A stretch of DNA of 64,000 bases. Source: Nitrospira sp. Its GTDB lineage: Bacteria; Nitrospirota; Nitrospiria; Nitrospirales; Nitrospiraceae. How positions within the stretch are numbered: position 1 is the stretch's first letter; the number at the start of each line of letters is the position of its first letter. A program made the translations under genes and the position numbers. Of the stretch, positions 1 to 8,103 are shown piece after piece. Under the pieces are notes generated by a model. The model saw only the letters and a list, made by a program, of their open reading frames with translations, had not been told where the DNA came from and did no database searches. The DNA is taken from NCBI GenBank assembly GCA_031315995.1, contig JALDRG010000008.1:124001-188000 (forward strand), written 5' to 3'.

Positions 1-436
1 ATCCGCCCGCGCCTAACAACCACACCCCCAACCCGATTCCGGCCAGGATAAAGAGAATCTGGGCGATCGTCATCGTGGTTTTGGCCGTCACCACCGATGC
101 CAACCCTTCCACGATCGGCACACCCTGTCGTTTGAGCAGAAACGCCTTGAGAGGTTCTCCTCCTACGTAGGCTGTGGGAGTCGTCATGTTGACCACTTCC
201 CCGGCTGTGCGAATCGCCAGCACCCGCCAAAACGGAACGTCCTTCGCCCAGGCCCCGAGCGTGACAAGCCAGCCGTACGCTTCCAGCACATACATGAGAA
301 GAGACGGCAGGAGCACGGCCAGCATCGCCGCGGGACCGAGTTGGGTCACCGCAGCGTAAATACGCTCGATGCCGATATGCCAGACCAGCGCTGAGAGTGT
401 CAGCGCACCAAGAAGCAGGAGGACCGTCTTAAGCAC
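1..436 (-). CDS. Flippase-like membrane protein (UPF0104 / MprF-type TM domain), partial
   Basis: Only the first 145 codons are present; the gene continues past the left edge. I translated it by hand from a GTG at 436-434, which overlaps the TAA of the upstream gene by 8 bases, so the two are probably translationally coupled. Residues 4-20 and about 37-53 are hydrophobic, and residues 86-101 read TPTAYVGGEPLKAFLL, the typical signature of the lysylphosphatidylglycerol synthase TM-domain family (UPF0104). Members are multi-pass inner-membrane proteins, several of which move or modify lipids. Its place at the end of a phosphonate-lipid-like operon suggests handling or translocation of the lipid product. 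That role is inferred; the family call is firm. Confidence 0.8.
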   Translation of the reverse strand, partial: MLKTVLLLLGALTLSALVWHIGIERIYAAVTQLGPAAMLAVLLPSLLMYVLEAYGWLVTLGAWAKDVPFWRVLAIRTAGEVVNMTTPTAYVGGEPLKAFLLKRQGVPIVEGLASVVTAKTTMTIAQILFILAGIGLGVWLLGAGG

Positions 437-1877
437 GGGCCCGGGCCGAGGGTCGGATCACCCACACCATCATCAACCAGAAGACAGTTGAGCCGAGTGC
501 GGCCATCCACAGAAACCAATCCAGTTTGTCCAGCAGTGCAAAGAGAAAGACCACGACGGAAAAATCACGACTCGCCACATTTTTCAGAATGAAGTCCGAC
601 CAGGCCGCCTGTTTAGGCGTATTCCAGCCGCGCGTGGCGCCGATTTTTTGCGCCTTCGTGACCAGCCAGAAGGACATGGCGTTGCCGAATACCGCTGCGC
701 CGCCCAAGGCCAACGGAACCCAGGCATCCTCGGTACCGGCCTGCCGAAGGTAGGCGCCGCAAGCAATCCCGGCAAAGATGGCCATATGCACCACGTTATC
801 CATGGCGATATCCAGCCAGGCGCCGAACGGCGACTCGGTAAATGTCAGCCGCGCCACCTCACCATCGCAACAGTCGATGACCGCCGCCAATTGAAACAAC
901 AAGGCGGCCATGATTCCTGCCGAATAGGTCCCGAAGCCAAATCCCACAGCCGAGAGTATCCCGACCGCCGTCGCCACCATGGTGATCCCGTTGGGAGAAC
1001 ATTTCATCCGCAAGAACAGTCTCGTCAATAGCCGCGAGAAGGTGCGGTTGAAATATCGGTCGACGAATCCTTCAGCTTCTCCCTTCAACGAACGGAAGAG
1101 GGTGCGCTCCGCCATCCCGGCGCTGGTGTGGTCCCACACATCTCGATACCACAGCCCGGTATTGGCCGCAGCCGCCACAACCCGCACGCGCCCTTCCACC
1201 GCCGCCTGTTCCAGCCAGCGTCGCACCGGGATCATGCCCGCCGGCTCCGCAACGCCACCGGATGCGGCAGCCCCATTCGGCGGATTCAAAATGCTGGCCG
1301 GCAGCACCACCAAATCGGCCGCGACCTGGTGGCCTTCTTGTCCTGCATGCGTGTGAAAGGAGATCAGTCGTCCTTCTTGAAATGCCACAACGGGGTTCCG
1401 TCGCCCCATTGCCGGCTCAATCGGTCCGGCGTCGCGCGTCACGACCAGCGCCTCGCCGTCTCGCACGGACTGCCGTAGGTGTTCGATCAAGCCTTTGGAG
1501 AACACCGCCTGCACCCCGGCAATCAAACAAAAGCCGCGCACTTCGGTGGCCAGCGACTCCCAGGTCCGAGGATCATCGAGCGGAAACTCTCGCACCGGCA
1601 TCCAGCGCACAGGAATCGTCACCCGAGCCCCTCGCGCCAGCGCATGCTTGAGCAACTCTTCATCGGATCCTGCCAGCACGATCAATTGGCGAATCCCTCC
1701 CCGTTGCAGCGTCAGCACGGTGCGCTGAAACAGGCTCAGTCCCCCGATCGGGGTCAGAGGCCCGACGTCGGTCAGGCCACGCCCCGGCCGATCTCCAAAA
1801 AGACCCGCGCCCGGCAACAGAATGGCCGTGCTCAACCCCTGCAGTTCAGCGCCGCGTTGCAATGTACGTTCACTCAT
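429..1877 (-). CDS. CDP-alcohol phosphatidyltransferase with nucleotidyltransferase-like N-terminal domain
   Basis: The 482-residue protein has two parts. Residues about 15-250 resemble a sugar-phosphate nucleotidyltransferase fold, but the usual Gly-rich, Lys-containing nucleotide loop is degenerate (AILLPGAGLFGDRPGRG). Residues about 275-475 are a membrane CDP-alcohol phosphatidyltransferase with the complete motif: D335, D338, G339, A342, R343, G352, D356, D360. The architecture recalls archaeal and bacterial IPCT-DIPPS fusions that make inositol phosphodiesters. Here the neighbouring cytidylyltransferase and AEP transaminase point to a CMP-activated aminoethylphosphonate as donor and a lipid alcohol as acceptor, giving a phosphonolipid in the inner membrane. 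The chemistry class is well supported; the substrate is inferred. It lies 22 bases downstream of the cytidylyltransferase gene. Confidence 0.85.
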   Translation of the reverse strand: MSERTLQRGAELQGLSTAILLPGAGLFGDRPGRGLTDVGPLTPIGGLSLFQRTVLTLQRGGIRQLIVLAGSDEELLKHALARGARVTIPVRWMPVREFPLDDPRTWESLATEVRGFCLIAGVQAVFSKGLIEHLRQSVRDGEALVVTRDAGPIEPAMGRRNPVVAFQEGRLISFHTHAGQEGHQVAADLVVLPASILNPPNGAAASGGVAEPAGMIPVRRWLEQAAVEGRVRVVAAAANTGLWYRDVWDHTSAGMAERTLFRSLKGEAEGFVDRYFNRTFSRLLTRLFLRMKCSPNGITMVATAVGILSAVGFGFGTYSAGIMAALLFQLAAVIDCCDGEVARLTFTESPFGAWLDIAMDNVVHMAIFAGIACGAYLRQAGTEDAWVPLALGGAAVFGNAMSFWLVTKAQKIGATRGWNTPKQAAWSDFILKNVASRDFSVVVFLFALLDKLDWFLWMAALGSTVFWLMMVWVIRPSARARA

Positions 1878-1899
1878 CTGACCTCTGCTTCAGGCGCAG

Positions 1900-2619
1900 T
1901 TATAACCGCGGCAAGATCTCCCGCTCCGCCCTGGTCACATCCTCGGGAAAATCGATCTCCGTCCATGGCAACCCGCCGATTTTCTCATGCCCGACTTTCA
2001 CGTCTCGGAAATACTGCAACAACCCGTCTTCATATTCCATGTCCCATCGGTCCTGGTCGATGTATCCCTTGAGCGAGCCGATCACGTGAGCGGTATCGGC
2101 CCGACACACTTTGAGGAACCCGACCCCCTCGCCGGCGACATCGTACCGCTCGGGCATCTTCTTGCTCAAGGCGACCACGCGGTCCCCCCGCACCACGACC
2201 ATACATTCCTCTCCGGTTTGTTTCACCGTGTCATCCATCAGCAGGCAGTTTTCAAAGGGCGACGCCACCAACCGACGCAGAATTTCGCGATGAAACAAGA
2301 CATCTGCATCCATGATCACCACGTCGTCGGACAGAGCCGTCCTGGCAATCCACAAGGACGAAATGCTGCCCCGGTGAAACTCTTCGTTCACCAGATAGGA
2401 AATATCGACCCCGTGGCAATGCGAACCAACTGCGGCTCTGATCATTTCCTGCTTGTAGCCGACCACGATGGTGGCCTGCCGGATCCTAACCGATGCCAAG
2501 GATTCTAGATACCGGGACAGCAACGTCTGCCCCCCGATCTCGATCAGGCATTTCGGCTTGTGCTGGGTCACCGGCCAGAGGCGCTTCCCCACTCCGGCGG
2601 CAAGGATGATCGCGTTCAT
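1900..2619 (-). CDS. Nucleotidyltransferase, likely AEP/phosphocholine-type cytidylyltransferase (PntC/LicC-like)
   Basis: The 239-residue cytoplasmic enzyme has the intact nucleotide-binding signature AAGVGKRLWPVTQHKPKCL at residues 7-25 (Lys23 contacts phosphate in the family), metal-binding aspartates in MDADVLF (D104, D106), and a C-terminal PWTEIDFPED motif common in LicC-type cytidylyltransferases. The expected reaction is CTP plus a phospho- or phosphono-alcohol giving a CMP or CDP conjugate and diphosphate. Its start overlaps the stop of the AEP transaminase gene by four bases (ATGA), so AEP is the best substrate guess, as for PntC of phosphonate-decorating bacteria. Phosphocholine or phosphoethanolamine cannot be excluded from sequence alone. 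Confidence 0.8.
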   Translation of the reverse strand: MNAIILAAGVGKRLWPVTQHKPKCLIEIGGQTLLSRYLESLASVRIRQATIVVGYKQEMIRAAVGSHCHGVDISYLVNEEFHRGSISSLWIARTALSDDVVIMDADVLFHREILRRLVASPFENCLLMDDTVKQTGEECMVVVRGDRVVALSKKMPERYDVAGEGVGFLKVCRADTAHVIGSLKGYIDQDRWDMEYEDGLLQYFRDVKVGHEKIGGLPWTEIDFPEDVTRAEREILPRL

Positions 2620-3716
2620 GCGCGAGCTGCCGCTCCGGTCAACACTTCCTCAAAGGCCCCCAGAAACCCATCGATCTGCGGTTCGGTCAAGGCGCCCATG
2701 TTGGCAATGCGGAAAATCTTGGACTCCAGTTGTCCTTGTCCCGCGTAGATGACATACCCGCGGGCCTTCAACTGATCGTGCAACGTGGCGTAACTGACAC
2801 CGGGCGGCAGATGAAACGCCGTGATCGTATTCGAGAGCGATTCAGACGGCAGCAACGTCTTGACTCCCAAGTGCGCCATCCGCTCCCGGATCCGACCCGC
2901 GGTTCGTTTATAACGCTGAAACCGATTGGCGAGGCCTTCCTCCAGCAACTCGTTCAAGGCCTCCTCAAAGGCGTAGTAGATTTGAACGGCCGGGGTAAAG
3001 GGCACCATGCCTTTGCCCTGATCATCGACATAGTGCGTCAAGTGGAGATACCAGGATCGCTTCGGATATCCGCGCATCCGCTCCAGGAATCCCTTACGAA
3101 GCAGGACGAACGACACACCGGGAAATCCCTGAATACATTTGCCGGCAGTTCCCGCCACCATATAGATGTGGGACCCGGCGATATCGATCGGCTCTCCCCC
3201 CAGCCCGCTGACAGAATCGAGTACGAAGACCCGGTTCAGCCCATCGACCACCTCGGCGATCTCTTTGACCGGGTTGATCAATCCGGTGGTGGTCTCATGA
3301 TGCACCATAGCCACCGCATGCACCTCGGGATGCTGGCGCAATGCCAGCCGGACTCGTTCGGGGTCGGGCTTGATATGCCATTCCGACTTGAGTTCGGACA
3401 CCCCCAGGCGGTGCAGCCCGATCATGTTGGAGAGCCGCTCGCCGTAAACCCCATTATTGAGCACGAGCATGCGCTTGCCTGTTGGAAGGCAGGAGATCAC
3501 GGCGGACTCCACTGCGGCCGTGCCTGAGCCTGTCAACAGCACGGCGACGTAGTCGGCTTCGGCACCGGGCACGAACGCAGCCAACAGTTTTTGCTGGATT
3601 CGATCTACGAGATCGGAGAACTCGGACTCGCGATGGCAGATATCCGGACGCAACAACGCCTGCCGCACCCGTTCGCTCACGTTCACCGGACCTGGATTCA
3701 GAAGTATCATGTTCAT
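2616..3716 (-). CDS. phnW: 2-aminoethylphosphonate-pyruvate transaminase
   Basis: The 366-residue fold-type I PLP enzyme matches PhnW over its length: LLNPGPVNVSERV at 5-17, HHETTTGLINPV at 139-150, DSVSGLGG at 167-174 with the PLP-ring Asp, and AGKCIQGFPG at 191-200 with the Schiff-base Lys193. PhnW interconverts AEP plus pyruvate with phosphonoacetaldehyde plus alanine. It is often catabolic, but no phosphonatase or PhnA is seen here. The decarboxylase genes upstream would supply phosphonoacetaldehyde, so the biosynthetic direction is inferred. The gene sits 63 bases after the decarboxylase C-terminal subunit and is ATGA-coupled to the cytidylyltransferase. Confidence 0.9.
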   Translation of the reverse strand: MNMILLNPGPVNVSERVRQALLRPDICHRESEFSDLVDRIQQKLLAAFVPGAEADYVAVLLTGSGTAAVESAVISCLPTGKRMLVLNNGVYGERLSNMIGLHRLGVSELKSEWHIKPDPERVRLALRQHPEVHAVAMVHHETTTGLINPVKEIAEVVDGLNRVFVLDSVSGLGGEPIDIAGSHIYMVAGTAGKCIQGFPGVSFVLLRKGFLERMRGYPKRSWYLHLTHYVDDQGKGMVPFTPAVQIYYAFEEALNELLEEGLANRFQRYKRTAGRIRERMAHLGVKTLLPSESLSNTITAFHLPPGVSYATLHDQLKARGYVIYAGQGQLESKIFRIANMGALTEPQIDGFLGAFEEVLTGAAARA

Positions 3717-3779
3717 GCCTCAGGCTGTGGATCGGAACTGAGCGGAGCGGCCCCACACATCGCACTCAGCACATCGGTG

Positions 3780-4358
3780 CTATTCAATCGCCGTCATGAA
3801 TCGAGCGGTAATCGCCGGCGGCTCGTGCGCGACCCGTCCGGCATCTTCGACAAACTCGTTGACCTTGACCAGCAACATGCTGGGTCCGTCTTTTTTCAAC
3901 ATGTCTTTAAATTCGTAGACGAGGTCGTCCCGGTCCAGGACGCGCTCGACGTGGACGTATCCTGCGGCCTTGGCTACTTTTTCCAATGGCACGACGTTGG
4001 AAATGGTCGGCTGATTCCCCGTCGAACCGTAGACTTCGTTGTCGAACACGACATGAATGAAATTCTTCGGCTTGAGAGCGCCCACCGTCGCCAACGTCCC
4101 CATCCCCATTAGGAGATTGCCGTCGCCGTCGAATACGATCACCTGCTTGACCGGTTTGGCCAGCGCCACACCGAGCCCGATGGCCGGCGCGTTTCCCATC
4201 GACCCGATCATGTAAAAATGAGTCGGGCGATCGGCAATTTTGTGAGCTTCCCGCGATGGAAATCCGTTGCAGATGATGACCGGCTGATCGGTGATCAATT
4301 CGAGTAGCGCCGCCATGGCCTGCGCCCGGCTCTGCATGGTGCCTTCTTCAGGTCTCAT
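3780..4358 (-). CDS. Phosphonopyruvate decarboxylase, C-terminal (TPP-binding) subunit
   Basis: This 192-residue protein corresponds to the C-terminal half of thiamine-diphosphate-dependent decarboxylases. The Mg/TPP motif starts at GDGNLLMGMG and closes about 30 residues later at VVFDN. Other recognisable parts are MIGSMGNAPAIGLGVA and NEVYGSTGNQ, both typical of phosphonopyruvate and sulfopyruvate decarboxylases. I chose the ATG at 4358 because it forms an ATGA overlap with the stop of the N-terminal subunit; an internal Met eight codons on is also possible. The pair would convert 3-phosphonopyruvate to phosphonoacetaldehyde, the step that makes PEP mutase chemistry irreversible. Sulfopyruvate is the alternative substrate; the adjacent phnW favours phosphonopyruvate. 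Confidence 0.85.
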   Translation of the reverse strand: MRPEEGTMQSRAQAMAALLELITDQPVIICNGFPSREAHKIADRPTHFYMIGSMGNAPAIGLGVALAKPVKQVIVFDGDGNLLMGMGTLATVGALKPKNFIHVVFDNEVYGSTGNQPTISNVVPLEKVAKAAGYVHVERVLDRDDLVYEFKDMLKKDGPSMLLVKVNEFVEDAGRVAHEPPAITARFMTAIE

Positions 4359-4852
4359 GGGTGCAACCCCTTGATGATGCCCTTCTTGATCAGGAGCGCG
4401 ACCGGTATTCGTTGCTTCATCACGGTTTGCCCCACCCAGCGAAGGTCGTCGGTCATCGTCTGTTCCGATAGCGTCCGGCGTGGAATTTTCAGCGTATCGA
4501 GCAGCTGCGGCATCGTCTCGCCCATCACCAGATGTTCCGGGGCGTCTTTGCCCTCGAACCCCCGCCACGATATGAGCAGGATACAGGGCTGACGATAGAT
4601 CATGTTCAGGGAAATAAGCGTATTCAACGACGTTCCGAGGCCGGAGTTCTGCATGAGCACCGCGGGAATTTTCCCGCCCAAGAAGGCGCCCGCCGCCATG
4701 GCCACGGCTTCGTCTTCACGCACGGCCGGGGTATAGAGCTTGCGCGTCAACAGCTCTTCAATGATGCCGCCCAGCAGCGAATCCGGCACACCCGTGAAAA
4801 AATTCACGCCCAGATTCTCGAGCGCTTGCACAAACACGTCGCTCTCGATCAT
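4355..4852 (-). CDS. Phosphonopyruvate decarboxylase, N-terminal (pyrimidine-binding) subunit
   Basis: This is the first gene of the minus-strand operon. Its 165 residues cover the N-terminal TPP-pyrimidine domain: FFTGVPDSLLGGI near the start, then REDEAVAMAAGAFLGG containing the glutamate that activates the cofactor, and LMQNSGLGTSLNTLISL. Single-chain phosphonopyruvate decarboxylases are about 370-380 residues, so this gene and the next together reconstruct one enzyme as two subunits. Methanogen sulfopyruvate decarboxylase ComD/ComE is split the same way. The clean ATGA junction argues for a natural split and not a frameshift. No PEP mutase (pepM) gene, which would make the substrate, lies within the window. 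Confidence 0.85.
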   Translation of the reverse strand: MIESDVFVQALENLGVNFFTGVPDSLLGGIIEELLTRKLYTPAVREDEAVAMAAGAFLGGKIPAVLMQNSGLGTSLNTLISLNMIYRQPCILLISWRGFEGKDAPEHLVMGETMPQLLDTLKIPRRTLSEQTMTDDLRWVGQTVMKQRIPVALLIKKGIIKGLHP

Positions 4853-4896
4853 GAACCCTGCTCCCGTTGTCCGACCGACCCGCGCACAAGGGGCGC

Positions 4897-4925
4897 ATTA
4901 TAGCCAAGGGGTCGTTCATTCACAA
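4897..4925 (-). promoter_or_regulatory. Sigma70-type promoter of the phosphonate operon
   Basis: On the minus strand, TTGTGA (4925-4920) and a perfect TATAAT (4902-4897) are separated by 17 bases. Transcription would start near 4890, giving a leader of about 40 bases before the decarboxylase ATG at 4852. This is a pattern call only. Confidence 0.6.
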
Positions 4926-4997
4926 GAACCGTGCCGAAGAGTTGCCGTCGACTCGACAACCATGATAGCGTGCCGGACGGAATCTTTTTTTCAGGCC

Positions 4998-5534
4998 ATG
5001 CCCTACGCGTCTACAATATGGTCGGCTCTCAACGTCGTGTGCCCTGTTGTGATCGGGAGTGCGTTCCTCATTGCCGGACCGGCCTTCGCCATCACCATGG
5101 CCAACGATCCGCACGGATTCCGCGGACTGACATGGGGCATGCCTCTGACCGGCATTCCGGAACTCACAGTCACCCAGGCCAATACCCATACTATCGACTA
5201 TGAATTTCGCGATCTGGCACCGGTCTATGCCGAAATCCCGGTGGAAAGCCTGCGCCTGTCGACCGTCGACGCCCAGTTCGCACGGGTGACCATTCGCTAT
5301 CGCGGCGCGCAGACCCACGCGCAGGTACTCCAATTTCTTGAACGTTCGTATGGCAAGATCGAGCGGCTTCCTGGACAGATGATGCGGGGACTGAACCAGC
5401 AATATACGTGGCGCGGACCGGATACCGAAATCAGCCTCACCTATGAAGCGAACCGGGATCGTGGATACATTTTTATCGAAAGCCGCAACCTCGCGCCGCG
5501 ATTTCAAGACCGGATGGCGGATACGGCGGAATAA
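4998..5534 (+). CDS. Secreted protein of unknown function, tandem paralogue A
   Basis: From the ATG at 4998 the product is 178 residues, with a signal peptide ending near GPAFA (about residues 25-32). An ATG 36 bases upstream is possible but would place extra polar residues before the hydrophobic core. The mature part begins NDPHGFRGLTWG and contains LRLSTVDAQFARVTIRYRG, which recur in the next gene (NDPNGFEGIPWG; MKFSTIDGQFARVMVRYSG). The two are therefore tandem duplicates. The compact mixed alpha/beta pattern and the GFxGxxWG start resemble small periplasmic proteins annotated only as hypothetical. No catalytic motif is evident. It is transcribed away from the phosphonate operon. Confidence 0.7.
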   Translation: MPYASTIWSALNVVCPVVIGSAFLIAGPAFAITMANDPHGFRGLTWGMPLTGIPELTVTQANTHTIDYEFRDLAPVYAEIPVESLRLSTVDAQFARVTIRYRGAQTHAQVLQFLERSYGKIERLPGQMMRGLNQQYTWRGPDTEISLTYEANRDRGYIFIESRNLAPRFQDRMADTAE

Positions 5535-6074
5535 ATGGCCAGACACCCCCTCATCGATCCTAACCGGTGGCACCTGATCCTCAGGATGTGTGTCGCCGTG
5601 CTGCTGTTGCCCATCGCCACGGCGTTGGCCGTCCCCATGCACAACGACCCGAATGGATTCGAAGGGATTCCCTGGGGCGCCTCCTTTTCCGAGTCCGACA
5701 CGTTCGTCAAGGTCGAAGACGCGGGCCGGATACAAACCTATGAACTGAAAACCGCGACCAGGACATTGGGACCGGCGGCGGTCGATTCCATGAAGTTCAG
5801 CACCATCGATGGACAGTTTGCGAGGGTCATGGTGCGTTACAGCGGCAAGGATACCCACGACCAGATCTTGAGTTACTTACAACAACAGTTCGGTCCGCTC
5901 GACCAGACCCCAGGCCAGATTGCCAGCGGCGCGGTCAAGTTTTTCAACTGGCAGGGCGCCGACAGTGCGATCATCCTCCGCTATGACCTACGAACCAGCC
6001 AGGGTGTCATCTTTTTCGAGAGCGAGGCCTTCCGCGTGAAATTGAATGAGGGCAACTCGTCCTCAAATTTTTGA
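5535..6074 (+). CDS. Secreted protein of unknown function, tandem paralogue B
   Basis: The ATG directly follows the TAA of paralogue A (TAAATG), so the two are one transcription unit and probably coupled. The 179-residue product has a Sec-type signal (hydrophobic stretch LILRMCVAVLLLPIATALA) and the same core as its neighbour: a GFEGIPWG motif after the signal, a central STIDGQFARVMVRYSG strand-turn, a DQILSYLQQQFGP helix, and a C-terminal strand GVIFFESEAF matching YIFIES in A. No cysteines, metal ligands or enzyme motif are conserved between them. Function is unknown; a periplasmic or outer-membrane-associated binding role is only a guess. Confidence 0.75.
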   Translation: MARHPLIDPNRWHLILRMCVAVLLLPIATALAVPMHNDPNGFEGIPWGASFSESDTFVKVEDAGRIQTYELKTATRTLGPAAVDSMKFSTIDGQFARVMVRYSGKDTHDQILSYLQQQFGPLDQTPGQIASGAVKFFNWQGADSAIILRYDLRTSQGVIFFESEAFRVKLNEGNSSSNF

Positions 6075-6167
6075 CGCGGCATGTTCTCCGTCGCTCAGGA
6101 CCACAGTCGGCAAGAGAGAATCCTCGAGTTCCTTGTCTTGCTTTATCGGCTCGTGATAGCCTGGCAG

Positions 6168-6183
6168 GTGAGTAATTACTCAC
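6168..6183. promoter_or_regulatory. Palindromic operator upstream of tetR-family gene
   Basis: The 16-base sequence GTGAGTAATTACTCAC is a perfect inverted repeat centred 27 bases before the TetR-family start codon. Size, symmetry and position fit an autoregulatory TetR operator that also controls the overlapping pump genes. Confidence 0.65.
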
Positions 6184-6202
6184 TCACCCAATTGCCGATC
6201 GC

Positions 6203-6850
6203 ATGAAGCCGACGACCGTCATATCCCGCAGCCCCGGTCGGGACCGCCAGGCCAGCCTGATTTCCTCTGCCGCCAGTCTGTTCGCAGCCAAAGGGTTCAA
6301 AGGAACGACCACCAAGGCCATCGCACGCGCGGCCGGCGTGAGCGAAGCGCTGGTCTTCAAATATTTCCCGACCAAACGGGCGCTCTACACCGCCATCTTG
6401 GCCGAAAAAGCGCCTCTCAGCGAGCTCCTGAGCGCCGTCGATGAACCGGCCCGTCGGCGTGACGACCATCGGGTGTTTACCCTCATCGCCGGCTACCGCA
6501 TTCGCCCCGGTGCCGATCCCACCATGCTACGCTTGCTGCTCTTCAGCGCGCTGGAAGGCCACGAACTGGCCGGTATGTTTTTCGGCAAACAACACCGCTG
6601 CTTCTATGATTATCTGGCCGGATACATTCGGACCAGGATTTCGGAGGGCGCGTTCCGCGACATCGATCCCCTGCTGGCCGCGCGAGCCTTCATCGGAATG
6701 GTGGTGCACCACCGCCTGCTGCACGACATATTCGACGTCCCTTTGCATTGCCCGCACAAGGACATTGTGGCGACCTACGTGGAGCTCTTTCTGAACGGAC
6801 TGCAACATCCTGCCAAACCCAAGAAACGAGGGCTGACGCGTGTCGGGTAA
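6203..6850 (+). CDS. TetR/AcrR-family transcriptional regulator
   Basis: The 215-residue protein has a canonical N-terminal TetR helix-turn-helix at about residues 14-60 (LISSAASLFAAKGFKGTTTK, then VSEALVFKYFPTKRALY) and an all-helical ligand-binding C-terminal domain. A perfect palindrome lies just upstream, and the last 11 bases overlap the start of the adaptor gene, so the regulator and the efflux pump form one transcription unit. The likely role is repression of the pump until a substrate binds; the ligand cannot be read from the sequence. Confidence 0.9.
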   Translation: MKPTTVISRSPGRDRQASLISSAASLFAAKGFKGTTTKAIARAAGVSEALVFKYFPTKRALYTAILAEKAPLSELLSAVDEPARRRDDHRVFTLIAGYRIRPGADPTMLRLLLFSALEGHELAGMFFGKQHRCFYDYLAGYIRTRISEGAFRDIDPLLAARAFIGMVVHHRLLHDIFDVPLHCPHKDIVATYVELFLNGLQHPAKPKKRGLTRVG

Positions 6851-8033
6851 CCCCATCAAGCGACATCCAATCCTCACCCTGGGCCTGATTCTGTTTGTCG
6901 CCGTCGTGGCATTAGTCGCGCTCCGGCTGAGCAGCGGAGCCAAGAGCGACCCTCGAAAAAACCGGATCCTCACCGTCGGCACCATGCGCCCCATCAAGCA
7001 AGACCTCGACGTACGGTTGACCTACACCGCCGACCTCATTCCGAATCAGCTCGTGAATATCTTCTCGCGCGTGGATGGATACATCGCCAAGATCTACGTG
7101 GACAAGGGCGACCTGGTGAAGGCCAATCAACTGCTCGTCGAAATCGATCACACCGACTACGTGCATGCGGTTGATCAAGCCAAAGCCAATCTACGGTCCG
7201 CCAAAGCGAAGGTCGCGCAGCAGGACGCCGCCGTGCGCAACGCCGCCCTCACGCTCGACCGCATGCAGGCGCTGATCAAAGACCAGTTTATCTCGCAACA
7301 GGACCTGGATACGGCGCTGGTGAACCGCGACGCGGCGGGGGCCTTGCAGGATTCCTTACGCGCGCAAGTGCAGCAGATGGAGGTCGCCCTGGCCCAAGCC
7401 GAAACCAATCTGGCCTATTCCTTCATTCGTTCGCCCTTCGCCGGCTATATCGCGGAACGCAACCTCGATCCGGGCGCCTACGTGAGCGGCACCACCACCA
7501 GTACGTCCACAGTCTCGCGCGGCATCCTCAGCGTACATGACGTCGAAATCGTTCGCACCCTCATCGAAGTCGTAGAGAAGGATGTGCCCCTGGTGAAGAT
7601 CGGGCAACGCGCGGATGTGCGCGCCGAAGCCTATCCGAACGAGGTGTTTGAGGGCACGGTCACCCGCATCGTGCAGGCATTGAATCGCGCCACCCGCACG
7701 ATGACCGTGGAGGTCGACCTCCCCAATAAGGACCATCGACTGAAGGGCGGCATGTTCGCCCGGGTCGAAGTTCTGGTCGGGAAGCATTCCCAGGCGATTC
7801 AAATTCCCCTGGATGCGGTGAGCCGACTCGAAGACTCTCAGTATGTCTATGTTGTGAAAGACGGGAACGCTCATCAGGTCCCGGTTGAACTGGGGGTCCG
7901 TGCGGAAAATCGCGTGGAAGTTCTCAAGGGCCTGACCGGAGACGAAGAGCTGATCGTCTCCGGAAAAGATCTAGTGAGCGAAGGCGCGCCGGTTCAGGTC
8001 CGACCCATGGATGCAGTGAAACGTGAAACGTAA
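6840..8033 (+). CDS. RND efflux periplasmic adaptor (membrane fusion protein)
   Basis: Translation starts at a GTG inside the end of the regulator gene, with a GAGGG Shine-Dalgarno sequence. The 397-residue protein has an N-terminal membrane anchor (about 10-29), a split lipoyl domain (SRVDGYIAKIYVDKGDLVK, then AYSFIRSPFAGYIAERN-like strands), an alpha-helical hairpin (about 105-185, rich in Ala/Gln coiled coil), a beta-barrel and a membrane-proximal domain. No lipobox Cys is present, so it is anchored by the N-terminal helix. It connects the RND pump to an outer-membrane channel; no channel gene is nearby, so the pump probably borrows a TolC-like protein encoded elsewhere. Confidence 0.9.
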   Translation: MSGNPIKRHPILTLGLILFVAVVALVALRLSSGAKSDPRKNRILTVGTMRPIKQDLDVRLTYTADLIPNQLVNIFSRVDGYIAKIYVDKGDLVKANQLLVEIDHTDYVHAVDQAKANLRSAKAKVAQQDAAVRNAALTLDRMQALIKDQFISQQDLDTALVNRDAAGALQDSLRAQVQQMEVALAQAETNLAYSFIRSPFAGYIAERNLDPGAYVSGTTTSTSTVSRGILSVHDVEIVRTLIEVVEKDVPLVKIGQRADVRAEAYPNEVFEGTVTRIVQALNRATRTMTVEVDLPNKDHRLKGGMFARVEVLVGKHSQAIQIPLDAVSRLEDSQYVYVVKDGNAHQVPVELGVRAENRVEVLKGLTGDEELIVSGKDLVSEGAPVQVRPMDAVKRET

Positions 8034-8103
8034 GTGGTGCCAAGCAAAAAACCCTCTCGCGCTGACCCATCGATGCTGATGCTTCACGTCTGATGCCTTC
8101 ATT

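Noticed and set aside
3780..4852. Decarboxylase pair as a frameshifted single gene
   Set aside because: The junction is a clean ATGA overlap and split two-subunit enzymes are known (ComD/ComE), so a natural split is more likely.
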